Shown piece by piece: positions 32,842 through 44,939 of a DNA stretch of 64,000 nucleotides. The stretch's first letter is position 1. Each line of letters begins with the position of its first letter. The notes below the pieces were generated by a model, which saw nothing but the letters and a program-made list of their open reading frames with translations, was not told the origin of the DNA and made no database searches. The DNA is from Ceratothoa steindachneri (taxonomy: Eukaryota; Arthropoda; Malacostraca; Isopoda; Cymothoidae): positions 178,678,246-178,742,245 of the forward strand of contig OZ018318.1 of the NCBI GenBank assembly GCA_963969495.1. The letters run 5' to 3'. The translations under genes were made by a program, and so were the position numbers.

Positions 32842-34010
32842 GATGACCCACAAAAGAAATTACTCTAACTTTGAACCACTACTCAAAAATTATTCAAAAT
32901 ATTTTGATCCTGTAAATATATATTTTGTCTAGCAACTATTTATGTTTTGTTTGTGAAAATTTCATTTAATTTCCTTTTACAATATTGATACACAAGTAGT
33001 TTTGGTGGAGGCAAAAAAAAAGTGTTTCCGCACGGAAGTGAAATAATAAAAATCCAAAGTTGAAAATTAATAAATTTATCTGACCATTAATTAGGAAACA
33101 CCTTTACATATGAGTAAGACAAATATATTTTTTAATTTTTTTTAAGCACCGTTTTCTTCCACATATACCCTATTTCTACCCAAGGACAATTGCGGCTTCA
33201 ATCGCATTGATTGCACAACTCTCTTCACCAAATGTTAATTTGGTAAATTGACTTAACCTGCGATACTATATTTTAACTGGTCTATGTTTTCCAAGAGAGT
33301 AGAATACACTTTACTTTTTAGATGTCGCCATTAGTAGACATCTCACGGTGTTAAATCAGGGGATCTTGGGGGGTCATTCCTTTGCATAACAGCGTGACAA
33401 TGCGATTGCTAAACATTTCTCTAAGTCTTTCTCTTACAGCGATCAATGAGCTACGGTTCTGTCTTGAATCCACCAAAAACTATTGAATTGATTGCATTAA
33501 ATACGGATAAGTACTGGGATGATCCGTTTGTTGATCATGTTCGGGTAGGCAGCTCCAGTAAAATTAATGTCGTAAAGCAATGTGCCAACGAGATGGCACA
33601 TAAAAACGGTTTTGTCGCAACCATTTTGTCTAAGAAACGAGCGGGTTTATGGAGAAGCCATTCTACAAATTGTCTACGCGAGAAAAATCAGTTTCAAAAA
33701 TTGATGCCTTGCAAGATCTTAAAAGGATGCCATTTTGGGGCGGGTTTGACAATGCGGTTAAATGTTGACCTAGCCAAGTGTAAGCAATTCTTTCTGATTG
33801 ATACGTTTGGATTTTGTAGAAGTGCCATCCGAATATTTTCAGTATTTTCTGATGTTTTTATGATTTTCCTACGACCCGAACGACCTTTGTTTATAATTAA
33901 TCATTTTGCTTTATGTTGATAGGTCCAGACATTTTTTCAAATAGCGGATTTGTTTGGTGGATACCTATCAAGAAAACGTCACTCAAATAAATCTTGTACT
34001 TGCTTAATAC
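32842..34010 (-). pseudogene. Second mariner-like transposase family, relic
   Basis: Read on the minus strand in broken frames: NKGRSGRRKIIKTSENTENI, NPNVSIRKN and STFNRIVK, then WHPFKI, RRQFVEWLL, WWIQDRTVAHR (in place of WWxQDGAPAHR), and NDPPRSPDLTP followed by LKSKVYS and RVVQSMR. This order matches a separate mariner-like family with the WWAQDGAPAHR and WPPRSPDLTPCDFFLWG motifs. A possible terminal repeat, acaggatgacccacaaaag, lies at 32842; the other end was not found. The 157-residue plus-strand ORF at 33446-33919 is antisense to this relic. Confidence 0.72.
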
Positions 34011-34200
34011 TGCCAGTCCTAATATTTCTTTAAATATTTTTAAAAAATATTTTAATAAAGGAACATCGTTTTCTTATTTTGCTCGGTAGTGTATTTCCTG
34101 GAATATAAGTGCAAAACTGCGTGGCAGGCTGTCGTGAATTAACCATTAGATTACTGAACTTGTAAAATATCGAACCCTCATACCGTTTTGCATGAACAAA

Positions 34201-34740
34201 TGGCACATAAATTGCTATTTTTGTTTAGCACGTGAAAAAGCGATCGTGGCAATGCTATTTTCACTTCGGGTGAGAAGGCATGAACCGTAACATTGCCTTT
34301 TCGCTTAGCGCAAAAGGCTCTAACCATGTCATTGCTATTTTCGCTTGGAACAAGAAGGCGTAAAGCGTGGCATTGCACTTTTTGATTACCGTGAGCAGGC
34401 ACGACTCAGACCATTGCTATTTTCCCTTAGTGAAATGAAGTACGAGCATGGTCCTTGCTATTTTCGCTTAGTTTGAGAAGGCGAAATCTGGGACATTTCT
34501 ATTCTCTCTTAGTGGAAGGAGACGCGAGTATTAATTTTGCTATTTTTGTTTAACGCGAGAATGAGCGAACAGGCGATTACTATTTTTGCTTATCGAGATA
34601 AGGCGCGAACCGTGCCATTGCTATTTCCGCTTAGCGTGAGAAGGAACGAAACAGGCCATTGGTATTTTCGCTTAGCGCGAGAATACACCAAAGGTTTGAT
34701 TGCTATTTTCACCTAGCACGAGTAGGCGCGAACCATAGGA
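34201..34740 (+). repeat. 41-bp minisatellite, about 13 units
   Basis: Degenerate tandem array with consensus ccATTGCTATTTTCGCTTAG followed by cgcgagaaggcgcgaaccgt. The ttgctatttt core recurs about every 40-41 bp from 34213 to 34705. It contrasts with the AT-rich surroundings because each unit carries a GC-rich half. No open frame runs through it. Confidence 0.88.
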
Positions 34741-35789
34741 TTGATGTCAGAGGCGATGGGGCAGCGAGACCTGTATTAAAAACGCCCCGAATAACAAAAT
34801 TTCACCCTTTTTTTCTTGTTTCTGGTTTAAAAGTGTTATTTCTCAGTTGATCGTAACTAGAGTAAATGAAAATGGTATATTATGAACCAAAACTTTGCTT
34901 TTGTAGGTAGGGCAATGAATTTCTAAATTTGCCCATTTGGAAAATAATGCTAGGGTATTATTACTTTCGGAAAAAAAATGAAAATATTAAAGGGCTGTAA
35001 TTTCTTTCAAAAAATGGTCGAAAATCATAAACCTCATTTTTTTTTAAAAAAAAGGCATTAGAATGTTTCAGAATACTATTTGTTTTAAGGAAACTTTTCA
35101 AAACATTCTAGTTTTAATGAGGAATTTCCGGAATTTAGTAGAATTTTATGAAGTTTCAAAAATGTTCCAGATCTTACCAGAACACACCCCTAAGACTTTA
35201 GAACTTTCTACAATATTACTTCAAAAATATTTTTACAGGAATTCATAAATGGCTTCAAGAGGAAGTAAACATTTTCCAGATGCATTTTATTATTTCTGCG
35301 GACATTTCATCAAAACAAGAGAAAAGGGTTCAGTGTGACAGCATCTATGAGAATGTGTGAAGCTTACAAAGCATAAGTGAGGATGCCAATTGGGAACTAA
35401 GATAAACCCTGGAGACTTCATTTTGCTTGTAAGCACTGCAAGAATCTTTGGAAGGTAAGGTTGTTTGCTGTAAAGAGTAAAATAATAAATGTCACAAATA
35501 TTTGAGTTACGTTTGTTTGTAACACAAAAGAGTAATAAGGATATTGTTTACGTTTAAAGAATGTTACAAAAGGGAAAGAAGAACCATGAAGTTTGCAATT
35601 CCCAGAATTCGTCGTGAACTCACTGACCACTCAAGCAACTGCTACTTTTGAATGGTAGACCTTTCCTAACGTCGAAGTGGCAAAGGTGCACATGTTATTT
35701 TCTATTCCGATCATCTATCCTCTATTGCACATACGTCTCCAGAAAGGAATATGCCACCCTGAGAAGGAAGCAAAATTCAGAAGCTGAAA
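34741..35789. other. Unassigned AT-rich sequence
   Basis: No gene recognised in about 1 kb. Small ORFs at 35063-35248 and 35418-35630 show no family pattern. Confidence 0.45.
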
Positions 35790-36165
35790 AGATCAGTGAA
35801 GATGTGGACTAGAGTGTAAGAGATATGTCTTTTGAGAGGGATCCATACTATCCAAACCAAAGAGACCTCAATGACATTTCCAGAGATCTTTGTTTCTCAA
35901 AGTTAATGCTGAGTTGTTGTTCTTTTCATTTTTAGGCTCAAGGAGTTGGATTTGCTGGATAAAAATGTGCAAGCAACAAGCCAAAGGAAGGGTCATAAGC
36001 AATTCTCAAGATTCTTTAATTATCAAGCTGGACTATGCTACTGCAATGATGTATCTGGTCTGTTTAATGCGATTGGAATTACATGTAAGCTAGATGAGTG
36101 GAAGCTCTTCATTAACAGCTCCTCAGGATCCATTAAAGCTTTGAATTATAAGGATTATAGCTTGG
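35790..36165 (+). pseudogene. Fragment of an unnamed multicopy protein family (copy 1)
   Basis: Plus-strand fragments read YYPNQRDLNDISRDLCFSK, then after a frameshift NAELL, and in the frame of 35946-36191 a stretch with YCNDVSGLFNAIGITCKLDEWKLFINSSSGSIKAL. I know this order (a DLNDLVRDL block, an AELL.SRLKE block, a YCND block and DEWRLFIDSS..SLKA) from multicopy proteins of unknown function in arthropods and other invertebrates. The fragment contains the segment that is deleted in the second copy at 53 kb. The two overlap at the LFI(N/D)SS...SLKA block. Function unknown; the copy is broken at both ends. Confidence 0.65.
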
Positions 36166-36810
<645 letters not shown>

Positions 36811-36991
36811 GGTATGTTGGGAGCAGCTTGTCATCTATACATGTTTTGTTAAAGACCAGGTTGTATTTTGATTTTATTAATTTTATTTTGAAACGTTCCA
36901 ACTGGCGAATGCAGTTTTTTGTATCTGGTTGGATATTAAAGATCAGTTGAGGAAGATCCATTTTATTTTTTACAACTAATTTGAGTTTTGG

Positions 36992-37029
36992 CCGTTAGCT
37001 TTCACCTTTCTTAAGGCATCTTCAGACGG
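36992..37029 (-). ncRNA. Hammerhead-ribozyme-like motif
   Basis: On the minus strand: CCGT, CTGAAGA (37019-37025), then GCC-loop-GGT (stem II), GAAA (37000-37003), GC, TA and ACGG. The core CUGANGA, GAAA and UH are all present. CCGU/ACGG can form stem I; stem III is minimal, as in dimer-type hammerheads. Penelope-like elements are known to carry such ribozymes in their terminal regions. One extra U sits before stem II. Confidence 0.6.
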
Positions 37030-37840
37030 AAGTCTTCGTTATTGTTAAGGCTGCGTTGATTTTAGGTTCCCCTTGGTTTTGCCTCCTTTACCGGTGAGGT
37101 AGCTCAATGCTGGTCGTGAGCAGCGTAGAATAAAATTGCTAGGTAGGTAGGTAGGTAGGAGAAAAGGTGTAAGAGAGTAAAAGGCTAGTGCGTCCAGAGC
37201 TATCCCGCCTCCCCTCCTCTCCTCCGTCCCCATCGTCAGGGCCAGGAAAGAGGAGAAGGGAGCGAGCGAGCCCGAACTCCTCCTGTTTCCTATTCCCTCT
37301 CCCGTGCCTTGAAGCACCGGGGAGAAAGACATAGGGGGATATAGGAGGAGACAGAGAGATGATAAAGAAAAGGAGCGATAGAACAGCGAGAAACTAACAG
37401 TAGATCTGATAGGTGACCTAGGTGGTCTTGGCCCTACATCTAAAACGTGGTGCTAATACCACGGTGTGTATCACTCACCCTCGTATTAGTGTAGAACTTG
37501 TGTTTAGGACAGTAATAAAGAATTAAAGAGGAAAAGAAGGAAGTATGAGAGTTGCTGAGAGCTGCAAATTGCTTGGAGGTCAAGCTAATCTCTGGCCATT
37601 TTATATAGTTTGAAGTTGGTATTGTAAGTAAAGAGTAAGTACCTAAGATCCAGGTGCATTTGCCATCCGTTTTGTATCCTAGTACTTATAGTTGGCATTC
37701 AAACCTTTATTAGTGTGTGAGTATTTGTTACATGATATGTTTTAATCGCTTTTCTCTTTTGTCTATGTTGTAATCTAACTGAAATTCTAATTTTCGTTCT
37801 TTGGTACTTTTATAGGTCAAAGTCGGAGTACCTTGTTCCT

Positions 37841-38455
37841 TTAGCAGAAAAGGTGAAGTACTCGCTCGTAACTAGTGCGTTGGGTGTTAAGTTTGGGGCC
37901 TATCTCTTTAATGAGAAGAGCCTCCAGAATCTTTAGGCGGCGAAGTTCAGGGTTTCTTCTGAGTATGGTAGTGTTTTCGACCAGAGCTGCTCTTGTAATT
38001 TGTGCGTTATGCTTTCCTTTGCAATGTATTTTTATTCCTCCTTCTTGCAAATGAATCGTTAGGCGCCGGCTGATGGTAGTAGTGGTCATACCTATATAAT
38101 GATTGTTTGGGTAAGATTTTTAGTCCTTATGGGGCATTGGAATTTGTATACCACAATCGTAGGTAGCCTTTAAGATCGATTTCTTTTCGCCAAGGTTGTT
38201 TTTCATTAATTAGTTGCTTACTTTTGTGTTTTTATAATAAATTCGTAAGGATAACTTGTTATTTTCTATGATAGTGTTACTTTGTATGATAGCTTGTAGT
38301 TTTTTTCGTCTGTTTTGTAAGCATCCGTCATTTGGTTCTTGTAGTAGAGTGGTATTAGTTTTTTTTCTCTTCCCAACTATACCTCAAACTTGGAGTTGAG
38401 AATTTTCTTTTGTAATTTGTCGAATTCTCTGTTTGAGTAGCCATTATTATCTTAT
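37841..38455 (-). pseudogene. Penelope RT thumb and GIY-YIG endonuclease
   Basis: The upstream part (38455-38200) reads NGYSNREFDKLQKKILNSKF, the usual end of Penelope RT, then NKLSLRIYYKN and LMKNNLG. A CX-type block with YKFQCP follows in a shifted frame. Next comes NNHYIGMTTTTISRRLTIHL, the GIY-YIG signature (YIG and the catalytic Arg of SRRL). The C-terminus at 37841-38089 has ENTTILRRNPELRRLKILEALLIKEIGPKLNTQ, including the Glu of LEAL. The nuclease nicks target DNA. The 5' two thirds of the RT are missing. Confidence 0.85.
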
Positions 38456-40800
38456 GAGGAAGCTAAAGAGAAATCGCGCGGTCCCTCCTACCGTTATAAG
38501 AACTATCTATATGATGTTTTGAGGGTCTTTAAACCTCGCATTGCGCGCATGGTAGCACTTGCATTGTCGTCCTCCCTGCCCGGTCCTCAAGGTACATTCA
38601 ATATAGGACGAGTGGTGATCTGACCAAAATGAAATATTTAGAAGAAAAGGCAAATTGAGTTATATTGGATGTCTCTTAACCAAAGATACTCCGGCTCTAA
38701 CAAATGGAATCACTTGAGAAACACAGCAACTCAACTTTATCACCTAAGAGGCCCTCAGCCCACAAATAAACGATGGGGGATGGTGAACTTTCGGTCCACT
38801 GCAAAAATCTTAGTCTTTTCTTGTCTCTCCATCTAAAACCAAGTGTCAAAAGATTTGAGTTAGTTGGCTGTTTCTCAAAGTAGTATTGTAATTAGTGGTC
38901 ATGATTGAATTTCATCGGCGTGTGGCCACTTCAGAGACGTACCACTGGCGATTGATGTCAGATGGATAGGATTCATCTAAATACAGAAAACATCACTATC
39001 ATTTTTCCAGGAACTTAGAAAACTAGTCTTAACCCCTCATGAACCTAGCGGTCCTTCATTTGAAACAATCATCCCTCGATTCATAGGTCTCTAAGTAAGC
39101 CCCTTTCCCTCAATATAAATAATGACAAATATAATTTACCGAAACCAAGTCTCAAATAGTATATAAATTAATACTTCGTTACTCATTTCTTTCATGTGGT
39201 GACCGATCCAACTATAATGCTATCAAAGATTCCAGTTCTCAAATCTTGGTTTGTCCATTTTTCAACTCAGAGATCGTTCAATTAGAGTGAGAGTGTCCAT
39301 TTTCGCTATATAAAGAATGACCAAGTAAAATTTGCGCACACAATTTGATGTATGTTTTGATCACTCGGCCTATTGCCCATGACTTCATCATTACTCTTCC
39401 TGCTTTGACTGAAAGGAAGTTCTTAGCTAGCTATAACCGGGGTGAATGACGCTCTCCACTCGATTGGTAGTGCCTGCGCCAACCCCTAACACAAAGAGCT
39501 TGCCGATTGAATCATTGAGGTAACTTTTAAAATTTTTGTTTACTACAAAAATATCATGGTCAAACGTCCAGCCTGTTCTTTATATGACCGACGATCCTCA
39601 CCCTCCGAGCCGTCTTTTTCCGCCAAATAGCTTCGTTAGGCTTGATTAATGTGTTGCGTGACGTCCCTTACGTGTTCCATTAAGAATGATTCCTTTCCCT
39701 AGGCGACTCATATGAAAAAAGATGTTCGCAATAGCTGCCCCACCAAGCGGGAAATGAAAACGACTATTGCGTGCTCTACCCCCACCCATCCAACCTGTCG
39801 CTATCATGCAACTAAAGCGAAATTTCCAATTATAGCGTGAGAAGCAGACCAGCTGCGACCACTTCCATCCGACCACTATCCCCATTCCCCGGTCTCTCTC
39901 CCAGACATAAAGAACTTGGAAGATGAGTTTCAAAAGCTCCCAACGAACACTTAGGGTAAAAAGGCTACAAAAGATGAAGTATGGGAACATAACATCCCCA
40001 AGAGGGATCGGAGAGGGTTGGATGTCCTTTACCGCCAAAATCCCTCAACCTGAAGTGTATTATTTGGAGCTTAACCCCATCGCTATTACAAATGAGTGAC
40101 CAGTGACATAAAAGCAAGCAAGTGCCAAGCGTGACCACGGCAACGTATGAAAAGCTTATAATGGGATTCTCTTGATCGTGGCTCTGTCGATCCTGTTTCC
40201 TGGGGCTCACTAAGTAGAGAGCCAGCATCGATGAGACCTGTTGCTGCTGTCCGCTAAAGGGGGTCTTGCATAATAAATAATAAAGAAAAAACGGAACAAA
40301 GTCGTAGGTTTGAATATTTTAATTAAATAAAAAAATTCACTACAAAATATGATTTTTTAGTGGCGTAAACGCTTAAATAGAGAATTCTGATGACTTGAGA
40401 TGAATATTTCAGAAAATTCAACCTAACTTGTATGACCTTGGTGTGTATTGTAGCAATTTAACTTCTCGCAGGCCTTTTTCGTGCAACTGAGGCAGGCTTG
40501 GGAGAGTTGCGCTCTCGCCTGATTACAAGCATCCTAAGATGGCTAATTTTTGTGTACTCGATTTATATAATAAGCGTGAACTTATAATAAATGGTATTAC
40601 TGCCTGGCAAGTTGTATTCATTTTACATCAGAAAATAGATGATGGCGAACATTTTTCCGAGAAAGGAAAGTCACGCAGTTTTAAATTCCAGAAAGATTTA
40701 GAGGCAGTAAAAAATCATGCCACCAGCATTCGGCTCCCGCTTGAGCAGCATTACTTCGGTTGTCTCAAATTGGCTCAACTGTAAAATGCAGTAGAATATT
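38456..40800. other. Unassigned intergenic sequence
   Basis: About 2.3 kb with no recognisable gene. The 130-residue minus-strand ORF at 39646-40038 has no known pattern and no homologous neighbour, so I do not call it a gene. Confidence 0.45.
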
Positions 40801-41497
40801 TTTCTGACGAATTACTCCATCTGAACCAGATTACACAGTGACAGGGCTCTCTGAGACCATTTGACTGATGAATCACTTCCTAAAACCAGAATAGGGGGTC
40901 ACAGTGCTCGATAAGACTATTTGACCAATGAATTGCCTCCTAAAGCCGGATTACACGGTCACAGTGCTCAATGAGACCATTTGACCAATGAATTACCTCC
41001 TAAAGCCGGATTACACGGTCACAGTGTTCCTTGAGACCATTTGACCAATGAATTGCCTCCTAAAGCCGGATTACACGGTCACAGTGTTCAATGAGACCAT
41101 TTGACCGATGAATTGCCTCCTAAAGCTGGATTACACGGTCACAGTGCTCAATGAGACCATTTGACCGATGAATTTCCTCCTAAAGCCGGATTACACGGTC
41201 ACAGTGCTCAATGAAACCATTTGACCAATGAATTGCCTCCTAAAGCCGGATTACACGGTCACAGTGTTCCTTGAGACCATTTGACCAATGAATTGCCTCC
41301 TAAAGCCGGATTACACGGTCACAGTGTTCAATGAGACCATTTGACCGATGAATTGCCTCCTAAAGCTGGATTACACGGTCACAGTGCTCAATGAGACCAT
41401 TTGACCGATGAATTGCCTCCTAAAGCTGGATTACACGGTCACAGTGCTCAATGAGACCATTTGCCTGATGAATTGGCTCCTAAAGCCGGATTACACG
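40801..41497 (+). repeat. 60-bp satellite array, about 11.6 units
   Basis: Exact 60-bp period; consensus begins ttgaccaatgaattgcctcc, continues taaagccggattacacggtc, and ends acagtgctcaatgagaccat. The first two units are diverged; those from 40921 are nearly identical. Shared variants (gttcc, gttca, gctgga) recur every 240 bp, so 40981-41160 matches 41221-41400. The array is cut at 41497 by a LINE and continues at 44584. Confidence 0.95.
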
Positions 41498-42265
41498 TTT
41501 AATGCACGTAGCCTTAGAAAACATATTACAGAACTTAAATTTCTAATAGCAACGGAAGAGGTTGACATCATAGCCATAACTGAGACCCATCTACAATTTG
41601 GTATAAAAGACTTAATATGTGAATACATGCTAAAAGGCTATAGATTATTTTACAAAAACAGGGCCAATGGAAGGCTTCGAGGAGGAGTGGGACTATATAT
41701 AAGATCAGAATTAAAAGTAACTGAGGTAGAACTTACAAATAATGAAGTGGAGCTGATCTGTGTTAAACTACATTTACGAGATTTTTAAATAAACATAAGC
41801 ACTGTTTACCGTCGCCCAAATACTACCGTTAATGAGGACCTGGAAATATATAGAATCTTACAAGAAACATAACACGAGGAACAAACGCTATTACTGAGAG
41901 ATTTTGATTTACCTAATATCTGCTGGGACTTAAATATAGGGACTAGCCAACAAGAAAAATTGATGACAAATTTCATCGATACTAATTATTTACACCAATG
42001 CATAAGGGAGACAACCAGAGGAAATAATATACTAGACCTAGTTATTTCATCCCAGGAAAATTTAATATCAACTCTGGCCGTAGCGGAACATATAGGTACA
42101 TGTGACCATAAACTAATCCGCTTTGATCTAAATGCCAGGTATTCAACTACCAATAACTATTCAAAAGTACCAGACTACAGTAAAGCTAACTTAGAGGGCC
42201 TCAGAGAAGCCCTGGGAAATATTCACGAGCAGCTGATAGAAATAGAAGATGTAAATCAACTTTAG
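41498..42265 (+). pseudogene. CR1-like endonuclease
   Basis: The protein starts FNARSLRKHITELKFLI, lacking only the first residues of the domain. It continues with IIAITETHLQF (catalytic Glu), NGRLRGGVGLYIR, then after a stop STVYRRPN and LLRDFDLPNICW. The usual GDFN here reads RDFD, so the metal-binding Asn is Asp. ILDLVISS and GTCDHKLIRFDL supply the final catalytic Asp-His. Stops at 41786-41788, about 41870 and 42263-42265 break the frame. The domain nicks the insertion target. Confidence 0.83.
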
Positions 42266-44265
42266 AATGAATTTAAAGAACTATTTTTTATAGCCCAAGA
42301 AAACCATGTTCCTCTTAAGACAAGGAATAGTAACGCGAATAGAGGCAAGCCGCAGTGGTTTAATAATGACATCAAACGAGCAATTAGAGATAGAAACTGT
42401 CTCCACACATTATTAAAACACAATAGAAGCTATCAAGTTAACCAACAATATTACATTAGCAAAAGAAAGGTTAAAACACTCATAAGATCAACGAAACGTC
42501 AATACGAAATTGAGATAGCGAAAGCAAGCACCACTAATCCCAAACACTTCTATACTTATATCAATAGAAATAGGCAAATGAGAAGCGGGATTGGCCCCTT
42601 GAAAAACCAGTTGGGTGAAATTATTTCAGATGATATGGGTATGGCTAATATCTTAAATGAGTTTTTTAGTTTAGTCTTCACCTTAGGATATACTAATAAC
42701 GATAACAACGAGTCTATACAGGTCAGACACCCATCACTAAGGAGCCTGGAAGTAAATCCGCCACTAGTAATTGATAAATTAAAGAAAATTAACTCGTACA
42801 AGACTCCTGGTCCTGATAAATTTTACCCGAGAATCTTAAAACATGTCCATAATGAGTTAGCAGAGTCACTTGCTCTCATTTTTAACAAATCTCTCGAGCA
42901 TGGGGTCGTCCCTGATGATTGGAGGGAAGCTAACGTTACACCTATCTTTAAGGAGGGGATGTAAAAACCAGGCTAGTAATTACAGACCCATTAGCTTAAC
43001 CTCAATAGTTGGAAAGTTGCTCGAAACGATCATTAGAGACAAGCGAGTAGAGTTCCTCGAAAACAATAACCTTATACGAGATAGCCAGCATGGTTTTAGG
43101 TCTAAGAGATCGTGCTTAACAAACCTAATTAACTTTTACCATAACCCTTTCAACCTATATAACGATACTAAATCATTAGATATAATTTACCTAGATTTCA
43201 AAAAGGCATTTGACAAAATTCACCATCAGAAACTCATGAACAAAGTGCGTACGCTAGGAATTAACGGTAATATATATGGATGGATCAGTAGCTGGTTAAA
43301 AACAGGAAGCAGAGAGTGATAATAAATGGCGTGGAATCGGACTGGGTATCAGTTACCAGCGGCGTTTCCCAGGGATCAGTCCTGGGGCCTATTTTATTCA
43401 CTATATACATCAATGACATAGACGTTGGAATAAATAATATCATATCTAAATTTGCAGATGACACGAAAATAGGTAACTCAGTATTATGCGAAGAGGACAG
43501 GGCTAGCCTGCAAGCTGATATAAATAAAATTACCGAATGGTCTGAGAAATGGCAAATGCCATTTAATATCGACAAATGCCAAATCCTTCAGTGCGGAACA
43601 AAAAACAAAAAATACACCTATACAATGCAAGGCGGCTAAATAAACACAACCCCGCAGGTTAAAGATTTAGGAGTAATAATTACAGAAAACTTAAAAACAT
43701 CAAACCAATGCGCAGCTGCTGCAAACAAAGCTAACACAGCACTAGGATTTATAAATAGAAACTTTACTTATAAAAGCGAGGAGATAATTATGCCACTATA
43801 TAAAAGTATTGTCAGGCCCCATCTCGAATACGCTGTACAGTTCTGGGCCCCTTACTTAATAAAAGACATAGATAAATTAGAAGCTGTACAACACAGAGCG
43901 ACAAAACTTATCCCGTCAGTACGTAACAAACCTTACCACGAGAGGCTAAAAAAACTCAATCTATTTCCTGTCAGAAAACGAAGAATAAGGGGGCAGCTTA
44001 TCGAATGCTTCAAAATACTTAAGGGATTTAACAACATTAATGCCAATAACTTGTTCACACTGACAGGGAGGGGAGTGTCCCACCCGTGGACATGATTCAA
44101 AACTTCCGGGTCAAAGAGCCACTATTGATGTAATAAAAAACTTCTTCACTTACTCGATTATTAATGATTGGAATAATTTGCCAAACGAGGTAGTGGACAG
44201 CAGAACTATAGACTTATTTAAAATGAGATTAGACAAACACTTAACAAATATTGGAATTGTTTAGC
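42266..44265 (+). pseudogene. CR1-like reverse transcriptase
   Basis: The linker reads KPQWFNNDIKRAIRDRN and HFYTYINRNRQ. RT blocks follow: INSYKTPGPDKFYPRILK, DDWREANVTPIFKEG, a frameshift near 42960, SNYRPISLTSIVGKLLE, QHGFRSKRSCLTNL, and IIYLDFKKAFDKIHH (motif A). A frameshift at 43317 leads to SGVSQGSVLGPILFTIYIND and ISKFADDTKIG (motif C intact). The C-terminal part (43790-44095) has IVRPHLEYAVQFWAPY and ATKLIPSVRNKPYHERL. It ends NNLPNEVVDSRTIDLFKMRL near 44235. There are few defects relative to length, so this is one of the better preserved elements in the window. Confidence 0.87.
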
Positions 44266-44583
44266 ATAAGCTACAAAATAAAATAATATTACAAAAATAT
44301 ATCTCTTTCAGGTGTATGTAAGTGGTTTTCATATTCATTTCATTTAATTACTATTCAATGCAAATTTCCTTCAGGCACTGTCTTCTTACACCTGCGAGGT
44401 ACTTTTCCCAAGTTATTTCATGTACGGCTTTTGCCCGTGGAAGTGGAGGGTGGGGAGAGCCTAAAACTTTTCTATCCTTTACTTCTACTATTCTATGTGT
44501 AAGTGGCAGTAGATTTAAGGCCAGATCACCTTAGTCTGAGCCGTAAGGCCCGTGTTATCTGTGTATCTATGTAACTCTATGTA

Positions 44584-44675
44584 CAGTGCTCAATGAGACC
44601 ATTTGACCGATGAATTACCTCCATCTAAACCAGATTACGCGGCAACAGCTATCCCTTAGACCATTTTATATAGCG
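44584..44675 (+). repeat. 60-bp satellite, remainder after the LINE
   Basis: cagtgctcaatgagaccatttgaccgatgaatt... resumes the array interrupted at 41497, then decays after about one and a half units. Confidence 0.85.
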
Positions 44676-44780
44676 AAGTCAATGAATTGGTCAACGCAGG
44701 AGATAAATCAAAATAATAAGGTTGTTATTGCGCAAATTGCTAGAACCGCAAATCGCTAGAACTATTGCAAACTCGTCTTC

Positions 44781-44783
<3 letters not shown>

Positions 44784-44837
<54 letters not shown>
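44784..44837. repeat. (TA)n microsatellite
   Basis: 54 bp of TA directly before the second Penelope-like remnant. Confidence 0.92.
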
Positions 44838-44840
<3 letters not shown>

Positions 44841-44889
44841 TGATTAGCAAGATTGTTGAAAGCGACGACTAATTTTGTATTAATAACTT

Positions 44890-44937
44890 ATTCCTGTTCT
44901 TCTGGGGTTCTGAGAAAGAGTCCAGAAGAACAGGAAT
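44890..44937. repeat. Perfect 16-bp inverted repeat (hairpin)
   Basis: attcctgttcttctgg (44890-44905) and its exact reverse complement (44922-44937) flank a 16-nt loop. Lies at the 5' side of the Penelope-like remnant. Confidence 0.85.
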
Positions 44938-44939
44938 AC

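Larger units (their letters stand above)
36812..38455 (-). mobile_element. Penelope-like element, 5'-truncated
   Basis: Minus-strand remnant covering the end of the RT, the GIY-YIG endonuclease and a long 3' non-coding part that contains a hammerhead-like motif (36992-37029). It ends at a long TA tract. The non-coding part also holds an aggt tetranucleotide run near 37140. Confidence 0.8.
41498..44583 (+). mobile_element. CR1-like LINE inserted in the satellite
   Basis: A 3.09-kb plus-strand element with endonuclease and RT, starting inside the endonuclease (5'-truncated; no ORF1). It interrupts the 60-bp satellite between ...ggattacacg and cagtgctcaa. About four satellite bases are missing at the join and there is no target duplication. 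The 3' end carries tctatgtaactctatgta, a short repeat tail typical of CR1-like elements. Confidence 0.88.

Noticed and set aside
33446..33919. 157-residue plus-strand ORF
   Set aside because: The opposite strand carries mariner-like transposase motifs over the same bases.
39646..40038. 130-residue minus-strand ORF
   Set aside because: No recognisable domain, no related copy, and no supporting context.
40801..41497. 60-bp repeats resembling a CRISPR array
   Set aside because: Units are contiguous with no distinct spacers and the DNA is eukaryotic; it is a satellite.
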